Source: Chara braunii
Lineage: Eukaryota; Streptophyta; Charophyceae; Charales; Characeae
Assembly (NCBI GenBank): GCA_003427395.1
Contig: BFEA01000656.1
Coordinates: forward strand, 743,316-781,125
DNA: 37,810 nt
Reading direction: 5' to 3'
Part shown: positions 30,540-37,810 of the stretch, piece by piece
Numbering within the stretch: the first letter of the stretch is position 1
Layout of the letters: each line of letters opens with the position of its first letter
Notes under the pieces: model-generated
What the model was told of the DNA's origin: nothing
What the model saw: only the letters and a program-made list of their open reading frames with translations
Database searches by the model: none
Position numbers and translations under genes: made by a program

Positions 30540-31733
30540 AGACCTCCCAAGGAATCTTTTCCGGGTGGATGGTGGAACGAGTTAACGCACCGCTTCCCGT
30601 GGATAGGAGAGTGTGCCTGGCTTGCGAAACCCACACAAGCATTAATGACTTGCGTTAACCCAGGGGTCATGGACGTGATAAAAAGTGCATGGGATACCGG
30701 ACGCTTCCCCCATTTCTTTGAAATGCTCTGTTTTAGTGACCTCGCTGTTCTCGCGGGAGCATGGGATCGGAGTAGGAATGAGTTCGACGACGAACTAAGG
30801 GTCTTGTGGGAAAAGCTTGAGTTGAGAAAACAAGAGTATGCTAGGGAATGCAGGGAACTAGGGGGAAGATCTGCCAGGGTTGAGCAGATCCTCATGAGGA
30901 TCTGGGGTGTGGATGACTCGCACTTGGATGGACGGGTACCCGAACCACGGATGGGCGGTTCACCTGCCACGAGGGCAAACCAAGTAGCAAAATGCGATGA
31001 TCTCGCGATTGAGGCGGAGGAGAAGGAAGAGATGGAACGGGCAATCGCCGCCATTACGGCCGCTATCAAAGATTCCCCCCTCACAACCAGCCGGACGATT
31101 GCTAATGATCGGGACCAGTACACGGCGTTCGCTCCCTTAGCATCCACGTATTGGGTGGAGCATACATCCACGGGATTCCGGCATGCGATTTGGAAGATGG
31201 AGACCTTTAACCATATCGCACCGATCTCCATCAGAGCACTCCAGTTCCTGGGGAATGTCACATATGCGCAGGTAAAGGAGTGTAGGGCACAAGTACTGAA
31301 GGGAAAGCTGAAGTTCTCCGGGAGAGTCCCCCGGCTAGACCCTCAGGACCTTAAATTCCCACCCATGCGCTCATTAGATCCGGATAAATGTGGGGAAACA
31401 AGCTTGGGGATGTGGCAGAAAGCTATTAAACGGCAGGACAGGCTAGACCTTAGGAACTTAAGGAAGATATGGAGCGTAGGTACACCCTATCTCAAGTGCA
31501 AATGGAAGAAGGAGAGAAACAGGGACTGCGGAGACACCCCATTGTGGTTTGACCATGCCCTCTGGTATCTACTTGCACATCCGGATATACTGTTTCCAGA
31601 TATGTCAGGCGGTACTAACCCCCACGGCTTGCAAACCACGAACCTACTTACAAGGGAGCATCGATCTGCGCCACTGCAGGCAGCGGGAAACCGGACCATT
31701 CCCTCCCCGCTCCCTCCTTCTCAGCCCCGGTGA
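30540..31733 (+). CDS. N-terminal open region of the RT locus, unknown domain
   Basis: About 397 codons stay open from the probable splice acceptor to TGA at 31731. The region is complex, not a repeat translation. It begins RPPKESFPGGWWNELTHRF and has a Glu/Arg-rich helical part (LWEKLELRKQEYARECREL). An acidic/alanine stretch (EAEEKEEMERAIAAITAAIK) follows. A basic, aromatic C-terminal part contains YLKCKWKKERNRDCGDTPLWFDHALWYLL. I recognise no named domain. It lies in the same frame as, and ~570 bases upstream of, the reverse transcriptase. A donor-like GGCG|GTACTA at 31612 (phase 1) and the acceptor-like GCGCAG|GACC at 32100 (phase 1) would join both into one protein. It is probably the N-terminal region of the same element-encoded protein; no function is assigned. 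Confidence 0.6.
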   Translation, partial: RPPKESFPGGWWNELTHRFPWIGECAWLAKPTQALMTCVNPGVMDVIKSAWDTGRFPHFFEMLCFSDLAVLAGAWDRSRNEFDDELRVLWEKLELRKQEYARECRELGGRSARVEQILMRIWGVDDSHLDGRVPEPRMGGSPATRANQVAKCDDLAIEAEEKEEMERAIAAITAAIKDSPLTTSRTIANDRDQYTAFAPLASTYWVEHTSTGFRHAIWKMETFNHIAPISIRALQFLGNVTYAQVKECRAQVLKGKLKFSGRVPRLDPQDLKFPPMRSLDPDKCGETSLGMWQKAIKRQDRLDLRNLRKIWSVGTPYLKCKWKKERNRDCGDTPLWFDHALWYLLAHPDILFPDMSGGTNPHGLQTTNLLTREHRSAPLQAAGNRTIPSPLPPSQPR

Positions 31734-31919
31734 TGGTGATTAGGGGACTGACCCCCCCACCCGTTACTCCTTTCACCAGAAAACTCGGCGCAATGGACTC
31801 TTACCCAGACCGGGAGAGGAAAAAGAGGAGGCGTGAAAAACAAGGGTGGAGGGAGAGCGGGCGCCGCCGCCAACAAGCGACCTGCACGTGCATAACCCCC
31901 CCTCGCTAGAGTGGATGAA

Positions 31920-32100
31920 AGGGTCATGACCATTTTTTCCATTTTCTTCCATTTTTTCCTAAGCTCCCTCTCTCTCTCCCCTTTTCTGGTCTTACCCTTC
32001 CTTTTTTTCCCCCATCTTCCCCCCCTCCCCTGTTTCTTCGAAAATTCACCATCCCATCCGGCACAACCCGTGTCCTGTGATTGTGACCTTCGAAGCGCAG
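31920..32100 (+). promoter_or_regulatory. Polypyrimidine tract and candidate 3' splice site before RT
   Basis: T/C-rich sequence (31925-32040) is followed after ~50 bases by GAAGCGCAG|GACC. The phase matches a GT at 31612. Two in-frame TAG codons at 32214-32219 downstream mean either a further splice, decay, or that the true start is the ATG at 32304. Confidence 0.35.
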
Positions 32101-32303
32101 GACCCGAGCAGCAGCATCAATGCCCCAGGACAGATGACCACACTACCGACTGGCCGAAGATCTTGGAAGAGGCAGGAGTCAGATTGCGACGGTTTCCTGC
32201 ACCTAAGGTACACTAGTAGGGTGATGGAACCACTTTCCATCAGGAAGCTGACAACCCACTGCTCCAAGGCATCATCAACTCTGGGCTAAATCATATCCCA
32301 TGC

Positions 32304-33971
32304 ATGGCCCTAGACGTGGACGAGGCGGAGAACGAGGTGGACGGATTCCTGGACAGGCTCATGGCGATGGTAATGGAACTACGGGGACTCGCGACGTCCA
32401 CCCAGTCTTTTCTACTGAGGATAATTTTGAAGAAGGCGAGGGCGAGGATGACCAAATACCAGGAGCAGCACAAACACGTAACCGCAGAGCCATTGGAACA
32501 TCCAACTGTTAAGAGGGAGCTAGAGTTCCTCACCAGCCGCTTCCTCATCTGTCCGACGGATAAGGCCGCGAATACTCCAGCCTTCGTATGTAAGGACTTC
32601 ATACGAAAGCTCGTGTTTCAGAGGTTGTCTGGCCTTGAGTTCGCCAGTATCGCCGCCTCCCCTGCATTGGTCATCGCGCGAATACAAGGCGAACTTTCAG
32701 CTATGCCCGCGCTTCCGATTGCACCAGCGTCTCTCCCCTACGTGATGACGGTGTACAAAGCGCACAAAGGCACGTTCCGCTGGATTACGAACATGGCCAA
32801 TACGGTTGTCTCCCTGGCAGTGGACCTGTGCGCTTGTCTTCTTCGGTTTCTTCTCCCCCTGGTGCAAACATTCTGTCAGGAGAGGAGCTTGGAGGTGGAG
32901 GAGCAGTATGGAGTGAACCTGGACCTGTCGTGGTCAGTAGCCTCAGTAGGGGAGTTCTGTGCCAACCTACCTAAGAGGGTCTATTCCATCTTCACGGCGG
33001 ATGTCACGAGATGCTTTGAGACCATTCCCACTGACAACTCAGAGGATAGTCTACCAGCGGCGGTGAGGTTCTATGTGCAGAGTGCGATGCAGGTGCGAAG
33101 GAAGAGGAGCGCAAGCCATGCAATCCAAATCAAGGTGGGTGCGGGTGGCAAGTTGTGGCCATCATGGACGGATGGCGATCAAGCAGGAGAAATGGGTACT
33201 ATGCTGTTCAGAGAAGAGGATGTCTGCTGGCTTACGGAGTGGTGCATCGCCAACAGCGTGCTGCGCATGGGGGACTATGTATGGAGACAAGTCAGGGGCA
33301 TCCCTATGGGCTTGGCCTGCTCCCCGATCTGGTGCGATATCTATTTCTTTAAATATGAGTATCGCGCCATGATGAGGCTAGCGGATACCGGGAATGCGCA
33401 TCTGATTCCCTACTTCTCGGACACCTTCAGGTACATCGATGACCTGGGCGCCATTAACAACACTATCATCAAGAACTTCATGTGGAAGAAAGAGGACAGG
33501 GAGGTGAACGACCCATGCTGGATCTATCCGGACGAGTACATAGAGATCAAGGAGAACACCGAGGTTACTGAGGATGGGTGCGGACGGAGGGCCAATTTCC
33601 TCAGCATGACCATTACGATCACGTCCCCAGTAACGGGGGCATATGTCACCTCCAGGCATGACATGCGCGCAGGTCTGGGTTTTACTCCATGCAAATTTAT
33701 GAAATATATATCCAACAGGAGTGCCAAGCAGTCGCTGCAAATTATCACAGCCCAAGTCGCGCAGATCCGATTACTGTCCTCCAAACCAAGTGACGCGGCC
33801 GAAGAGATAAACAAGGTAGTGGCTGCGATGAGGCGCAATGACTTCGCCAGAGCGACTTGCTGGAGGGTGGTCAAGAAAACTCTACGGAATGCGTATCGCT
33901 TCCAGCTCGGGGGGGTATTCGTACATACGGTTAGGGAAGCACAGGCCAACATGTATGGTATTATTGACTAA
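32304..33971 (+). CDS. Reverse transcriptase, Penelope/telomerase-side group, no GIY-YIG
   Basis: RNA-directed DNA polymerase of 555 codons from ATG 32304 to TAA/TAG-free end at TGA-type stop near 33969. Visible blocks: CPTDKAANTPAFVCKDFI (residues 83-100), LPYVMTVYKAHKG then FRWITN, motif A FTADVTRCFETIP (catalytic Asp 233), motif B RGIPMGLACSPIWCD (GIPMG 332-336), motif C FRYIDDL (YIDD 377-380), then IYPDEYIEIKENTE and a basic C-terminal part with FMKYISNRS. The DK-A-N block, L-K-HK block, GIPMG and RYIDD set is typical of a widespread eukaryotic RT group near Penelope-like elements; Ty3/gypsy and LINE-type motifs are absent. All catalytic Asp residues are present, so the polymerase could be active. 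No GIY-YIG, apurinic or restriction-type endonuclease is seen in the ORF. A donor-like ATG|GTATTA at 33957 could splice out the stop. Confidence 0.8.
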   Translation: MALDVDEAENEVDGFLDRLMAMVMELRGLATSTQSFLLRIILKKARARMTKYQEQHKHVTAEPLEHPTVKRELEFLTSRFLICPTDKAANTPAFVCKDFIRKLVFQRLSGLEFASIAASPALVIARIQGELSAMPALPIAPASLPYVMTVYKAHKGTFRWITNMANTVVSLAVDLCACLLRFLLPLVQTFCQERSLEVEEQYGVNLDLSWSVASVGEFCANLPKRVYSIFTADVTRCFETIPTDNSEDSLPAAVRFYVQSAMQVRRKRSASHAIQIKVGAGGKLWPSWTDGDQAGEMGTMLFREEDVCWLTEWCIANSVLRMGDYVWRQVRGIPMGLACSPIWCDIYFFKYEYRAMMRLADTGNAHLIPYFSDTFRYIDDLGAINNTIIKNFMWKKEDREVNDPCWIYPDEYIEIKENTEVTEDGCGRRANFLSMTITITSPVTGAYVTSRHDMRAGLGFTPCKFMKYISNRSAKQSLQIITAQVAQIRLLSSKPSDAAEEINKVVAAMRRNDFARATCWRVVKKTLRNAYRFQLGGVFVHTVREAQANMYGIID

Positions 33972-34239
33972 TTGTTGTATCCGTGTGCGTGTCCGTGTCT
34001 GTGTGTGTGCGTATGTGTCTGAATGGTGTCTGGGGGACGAATGGGCCGAGAGGGCCGGTTGTTCTCCGGATGACCTTCCCCTCGGACCGTGTCATCCCTC
34101 GGAGGGAAAGGGGTGGGACACACACACACACACACACGCATACAGGAGAGGAGAGAGAAGCAATAGGAGCTGGAGGTGCGGACTCATGAAGCTGAACGAT
34201 TCTACGGGCGAGCGCATGCGTTCCTCTCTCTCTCTCTCT

Positions 34240-34447
34240 CTCCGCTACCTTTTTTTCTTTCTTTCTTCTCCTTTTTTCCTTCTGTTTGTTTTCTTCCCCC
34301 ACTTTTTTCCTTCTGTTTGTTTTCTTCCCCCACTTTTTTCCTTTTTTTTCCTTTTTCTCTTTTTCTTTTTTTCCCCCTTTTTTTCTTATTTCTTGTTTCT
34401 TTTTCCTTTTTCTGTTTTTCTTTCTTTCCCCCCCCTTTTTTTTCAAG
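34240..34447 (+). promoter_or_regulatory. Polypyrimidine tract and candidate 3' splice site after RT
   Basis: About 190 bases of almost pure T/C, including a duplicated CACTTTTTTCCTTCTGTTTG block, end in TTTTTTTTCAAG|GCC. In phase 1, matching the GT at 33957, the following sequence stays open for about 60 codons to 34630. Composition suggests an intron end, but no protein domain confirms the downstream exon. Confidence 0.35.
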
Positions 34448-34462
34448 GCCAGAATAGCCCTC

Positions 34463-34538
34463 TTTGCTCTGGGTGGCGTGGCACGGTGGATGTGGGAAAA
34501 TTTGCTCTGGGTGGCGTGACACGGTGGATGCGGAAAAG
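34463..34538. repeat. 38-bp tandem duplication
   Basis: TTTGCTCTGGGTGGCGTGGC and the following CACGGTGGATG are repeated at 34463 and 34501 with about three differences. Confidence 0.8.
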
Positions 34539-34676
34539 TGGTTGCCCCTTGATAAGTCTTGGTGCGCAGCCAGGCGAAACGCGTCTTGGAATGTGCGCGT
34601 GGAGCAGACTATCCGTGCAGGAGCTTTATTGAACTTCGTTGAGATATGGACGCATAGCGATTGGCCTCGCTATTTC

Positions 34677-35171
34677 ACTTTTTCTTTTTTCTTTTTTCCT
34701 TTTTCTTTTTTTTTTTTCTTTTTTTTTTTCCTTTTTCCTTTCCTTTTTTTTCTTTCCCTTTTCCTTTTTGTTTTTCTTTTTTCTTTTTTCTTTTTTCGTA
34801 CCATAGGAGTGGTAGGAGTAGCACAGCCCCGACATCATGAATTAAACCCCCGGGCAATGAGAACCTGCTAACTGAGGATTTCGAGAGCAGCCCGCTCTCG
34901 GGTCGTGACGAATAAGGTCAGGGACTGGGGAGATACGTGGGCGCGTGGTATCGTGAGTAGGCCGTGGTTTAGTCTTCGTTTTGTGGCCCTATCGACTTTT
35001 CATTTTTTCATTTTTCCTTTTCTTTTCTTTTCTTGTCTTCGCTCGTCTTTTTTTTTTCCTTTTTCCTTTTTTCCTTTTTTTTCGGTCTCCTGGTTTCCTT
35101 CTCTTTCCTCCTTTTTTTCCTTTTCCTTTTTTCTTCTTCTTTTCCTTTGTGTGTCCTTTTTCTGGCCGTAG
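34677..35171 (+). promoter_or_regulatory. Two further polypyrimidine tracts ending in AG
   Basis: 34677-34806 ends TTTTTTCGTACCATAG|GAG; 34990-35171 ends TTTTTCTGGCCGTAG|GAT. Between them lies ~180 bases of ordinary composition. The pattern repeats that at 30539, 32100 and 34447 and suggests a series of intron 3' ends in the right-hand element. Confidence 0.35.
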
Positions 35172-35319
35172 GATAAATGCGTTTAAATAGCTGAATCAGA
35201 GCAATAGCTTGCACCGGAAGGCTGCGATTCTTGAGCACACATCGTGACTATATCAGAACAGAACGCAGGGGGTTCTATTCATCAGATCACCGTGCGGTTA
35301 ATGGTTCCGACAGCAAACG

Positions 35320-37099
35320 GGGCTTCCGGTTTTCGTGATTGCGAAGGGTTGGGTGAGGTGTATGGCGGCATGGATTTCTTCGCCGACTGGGACTTGGAAG
35401 AGGAGCAACCGGAGGTGGAGGAAGTGGTAACATTCCTGGCAATCGGCACTTTCCCGGTTTTGCTTTCGTACCTCGACGCCTAAGCACTCCGAGGCCGGGC
35501 GATATGCATACCGCCTCTACCTGCCCTGCTGAACCGGCTCCGCCCCGCCTGCCCCCCTCCGTACCATCGCAAAACGCCGCGTTCATACTCCTTCTCTTCC
35601 TCGCCCTGCTCCCCAATCTCGCCATAGCCTGCGCGTTGCTTGTTGCTTGTCTTTCCGAAAGAATCTTTCTCCACTTATCGGCTAGGCGTTTTGCGTTATT
35701 AATCGGTTGCACTATCTGCTTTCCAACCCTTTTTCTCACCAGCTGGTACTGCCTTTTCTTTGTGTTGGGCTCCGAGGGGTGGCTTAGTGGTTAGCCGGGC
35801 AGCAAGCGCTGCAAGGAGCAAAACGATGGAGCACAGAACAGCGGCGGAGGCTTCGACATGCGCCTTTCTGACCTTCCTTTCGTTTCTCTCCTTCCTGTTC
35901 TTCCTCTACTTCATCTACTCCCTCCCCCACCCCACTCCGCATGACCCCTCCCTCCCCCTCTCCCTCGCCCCGTCCCTCATCCCTCTACCCCGTAACCCTC
36001 CATCATCCCTGTCTCACTACACCCCCCTCCATAACCCGACCACTCCCACCCCCAACCCCCCGCCTTCCAGAGATCGTGGAAGATGTTCCCCCCCTCCCCC
36101 CCTCTGATGACGCCCCACGTGGCATGGGGCAGAAAAGCGCTTTAGGGAATTGCCACGCCCTTCCCACAATTCGGTGAGATGATCCACGTGGATGCAGGAA
36201 CGCGCTGGATCTGGAGGATAGAGCTGAAGCGGGATATAACCTTTTTGCCCCCTTTCCCCATTCCCCGTCCTCCTTCCCCCCCCTTTTTTCCCCATGTGGA
36301 ACCACATGAACGATTGGCAGCAGAGGAACGAGGTGGGCGATGTATTTTGTTCTTTTTACAGAAGAGACTATTCGGTGTGATTTCTGGTCACCTTTGGATG
36401 TATGGACTAGCCCTCCCTTCTCTTGTATGGTGTCTAGATGGGTGCAATGGAAACATCGCTTGCCTCTTTTTCCCTTTTTTTCCCTCCTCTCCTTCTCTCC
36501 TTCCTCCCTCCCTTTCTTTCGTACCTTTACCGCTTTCTCTCCCTCTCTCTCGTCCTCTCCCCTCCTCCCGCTCTCTTCCTCCCTCTCCCGTCTTCTCTTT
36601 AATTCAATTATTTTCCCGCTGTGGCCAGTCGAGAGTTTTTTTTCACCGTATCAGGATACCTTTTCCGGCGATGACTCGTCCTTTACCGCACTCTCACCAG
36701 GTTAATGAATGTGTATGATCGTGTCTGAGCAATTGCATGCAATGAATTATTTTTTAATGCTTGTCGTGCTCTTCGGTAATTTCTATACTGCCAGATCGTT
36801 TTGTGTGTCTTGCTTTTGTGATTTTTTCAATGGTAATATGTTGTTGATACCCCCTCGAGGAACGAGGCACTTCGATTCGCCACCAACGCATAATTGACCA
36901 ACTTCGACAGTAGAACGGCCTCATGTTTTTACCCTCACCACAAATGGACACACGAGTGGTTTTACTCCGCCGCGTTGAAAGACCGCCTCCCGCGTCTTGC
37001 TTTTTTGCTCACAGTGTGTCGACGCTTTTTGGTCGGAGTAGCACGAGTATGACATGTCGTGCTCGTGCGAAACTCGTGTGACACACACATGCTACACAC
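35320..37099 (+). repeat. Right arm of the large inverted repeat
   Basis: Inverted counterpart of 20753-22634, collinear to both ends. It lies ~1.35 kb downstream of the RT stop on the same strand, and its T/C-rich strand is the RT coding strand, so it reads as the 3' portion of the RT element. Long pyrimidine stretches occur at 36240-36295 and 36465-36600, the latter followed by GCTGTGGCCAG|TCG. An A-box-like TGGCTTAGTGG lies at 35781-35791. No conserved protein is recognised. Confidence 0.9.
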
Positions 37100-37140
37100 A
37101 CACACACACACAGCCCGCGACTGGCCTCACGCTTCTTCCA

Positions 37141-37199
37141 TCGATAGGATGAGCAAAATCGAATGAATTTTCCGCTAGAACATCGAAATATACAATAGT

Positions 37200-37290
<91 letters not shown>

Positions 37291-37331
37291 TAGCGATAGA
37301 TTCGTTCGATTTTGCTCATCCTATCAATCGA
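37141..37331. repeat. Hairpin of the dispersed motif around (GT)n(GA)n
   Basis: Arms 37141-37168 (TCGATAGGATGAGCAAAATC...) and 37300-37330 are reverse complements with 2-3 mismatches. The loop is the compound microsatellite (GT)n at 37205-37250 and (GA)n at 37251-37288. A (CT)n run at 37338-37386 lies just outside. A further partial copy of the arm lies at 37721-37745. Confidence 0.8.
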
Positions 37332-37332
37332 A

Positions 37333-37389
<57 letters not shown>

Positions 37390-37443
37390 CTCACTCTCGC
37401 GCGTGCGCGCGCCCTCCCATTCACACCGCTTAACAACAACAGT

Positions 37444-37629
37444 TGATGGATCGTCCTTTTCCCACTCCCCGTCCTGCTGCTGCTCCCGCTCTTCGTCCTC
37501 CTCCTCCCGCTGCTTCTCGTGCTCTTTCCTCCGGTCCTCCTCCCGCTCCTCCTCCCGCTCCTTCCAAAGTTCTAGTGTGAGTACGGCCTTGGTGTTACAC
37601 CCCAATTTATCCTTCTTCCCTACATCCAC
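37444..37629 (-). CDS. Possible fragment of a highly charged coiled-coil protein
   Basis: The minus-strand frame encodes LWKEREEEREEDRRKEHEKQ followed by REEEDEEREQQQDGEWEKDD and then a Val/Ser stretch. A second Glu/Ala/Lys-rich stretch (AEEAEEEKEKAAE) lies just upstream in another register near 37640-37680, with a GTGAGG and a CACTAG between them that are not phase-compatible. Composition resembles the charged part of the gag-like remnant at 23.1 kb, so this may be another retroelement fragment, but CTC-rich simple sequence on the plus strand would give a similar translation. Confidence 0.25.
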
Positions 37630-37751
37630 CTGCTCCTCCTCACCTCTGCCGCCTTCTCCTTCTCCTCCTCCGCTTCCTCAGCTTCTCTTCCTCATCATCG
37701 TCCCGAATGAATTTTCTGCTAGATGAGCAAAATCGAATGAATCTACCACTA

Positions 37752-37766
<15 letters not shown>

Positions 37767-37810
<44 letters not shown>
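37767..37810. repeat. (CA)n microsatellite at window end
   Basis: A (CT)n run at 37753-37767 passes into uninterrupted CA to the last base. The same (CT)n/(CA)n combination, reversed, is seen at 37205-37288. Confidence 0.95.

Noticed and set aside
34240-35171. Phe/Ser/Leu-rich and Lys/Glu-rich frames in the T/C tracts
   Set aside because: Low-complexity translation of pyrimidine tracts; better explained as intron 3' ends.
35781-35830. TGGCTTAGTGGTTAG in the right arm as a tRNA gene or SINE head
   Set aside because: The A-box fits but no acceptable B-box or cloverleaf follows; the left arm copy is also degenerate.

Overview
This is a repeat-rich eukaryotic nuclear window. It shows spliceosomal exons with canonical borders, long microsatellites, a Ty3/gypsy retrotransposon, a fold-back element and an unusual reverse transcriptase (RT) gene. 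No bacterial gene layout, rRNA gene or intact tRNA gene is seen. The style of the mobile-element proteins (acidic or charged gag-like proteins with CCHC knuckles, glutamine/serine-rich gag, a Penelope/telomerase-side RT) and the very long introns suggest a streptophyte alga such as Chara. That is an inference from recalled family resemblance, not a database match.

Layout: (1) 1-2.9 kb holds tandem repeats, a (GA)n tract and a possible LTR-element primer-binding site. (2) A plus-strand host gene is represented by two phase-0 coiled-coil exons, 2976-3308 and 17931-18026. They are separated by a ~14.6 kb intron, and no other exon was recognised. (3) Inside that intron lie GGATG minisatellites, palindromes, a degenerate ~117 bp repeat array (6.95-7.45 kb), six small hairpins that share a conserved apex but have different paired stems (7.77-8.44 kb), a MITE-like fold-back element (10.30-10.60 kb) and a decayed minus-strand Ty3/gypsy gag-pol (10.82-14.92 kb) that lacks integrase. 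(4) 18-20.7 kb holds short tRNA T-arm-like repeats and a 51 bp tandem repeat. (5) 20.75-37.10 kb is bounded by two inverted ~1.8 kb arms about 5% diverged. The left arm contains a back-to-back Tn5/Nextera mosaic-end sequence, an assembly artefact. (6) Between the arms lie a minus-strand CCHC gag-like pseudogene next to the left arm, many tandem repeats and, next to the right arm, a plus-strand RT locus (30.5-34.0 kb) with several long pyrimidine tracts ending in AG that look like 3' splice sites.

The simplest reading of part 5 is two copies of one retroelement family inserted in opposite orientation. Each arm would be the 3' portion of a copy; the left copy is badly deleted and the right copy retains the RT. 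The alternative is a single ~16 kb element with long terminal inverted repeats carrying an RT, which would be new. The main candidates for novelty are this arm/RT arrangement, the probable introns in the RT locus, and the hairpin family at 7.8-8.4 kb. Most other open frames in the window are low-complexity translations of microsatellites and are not annotated as genes.
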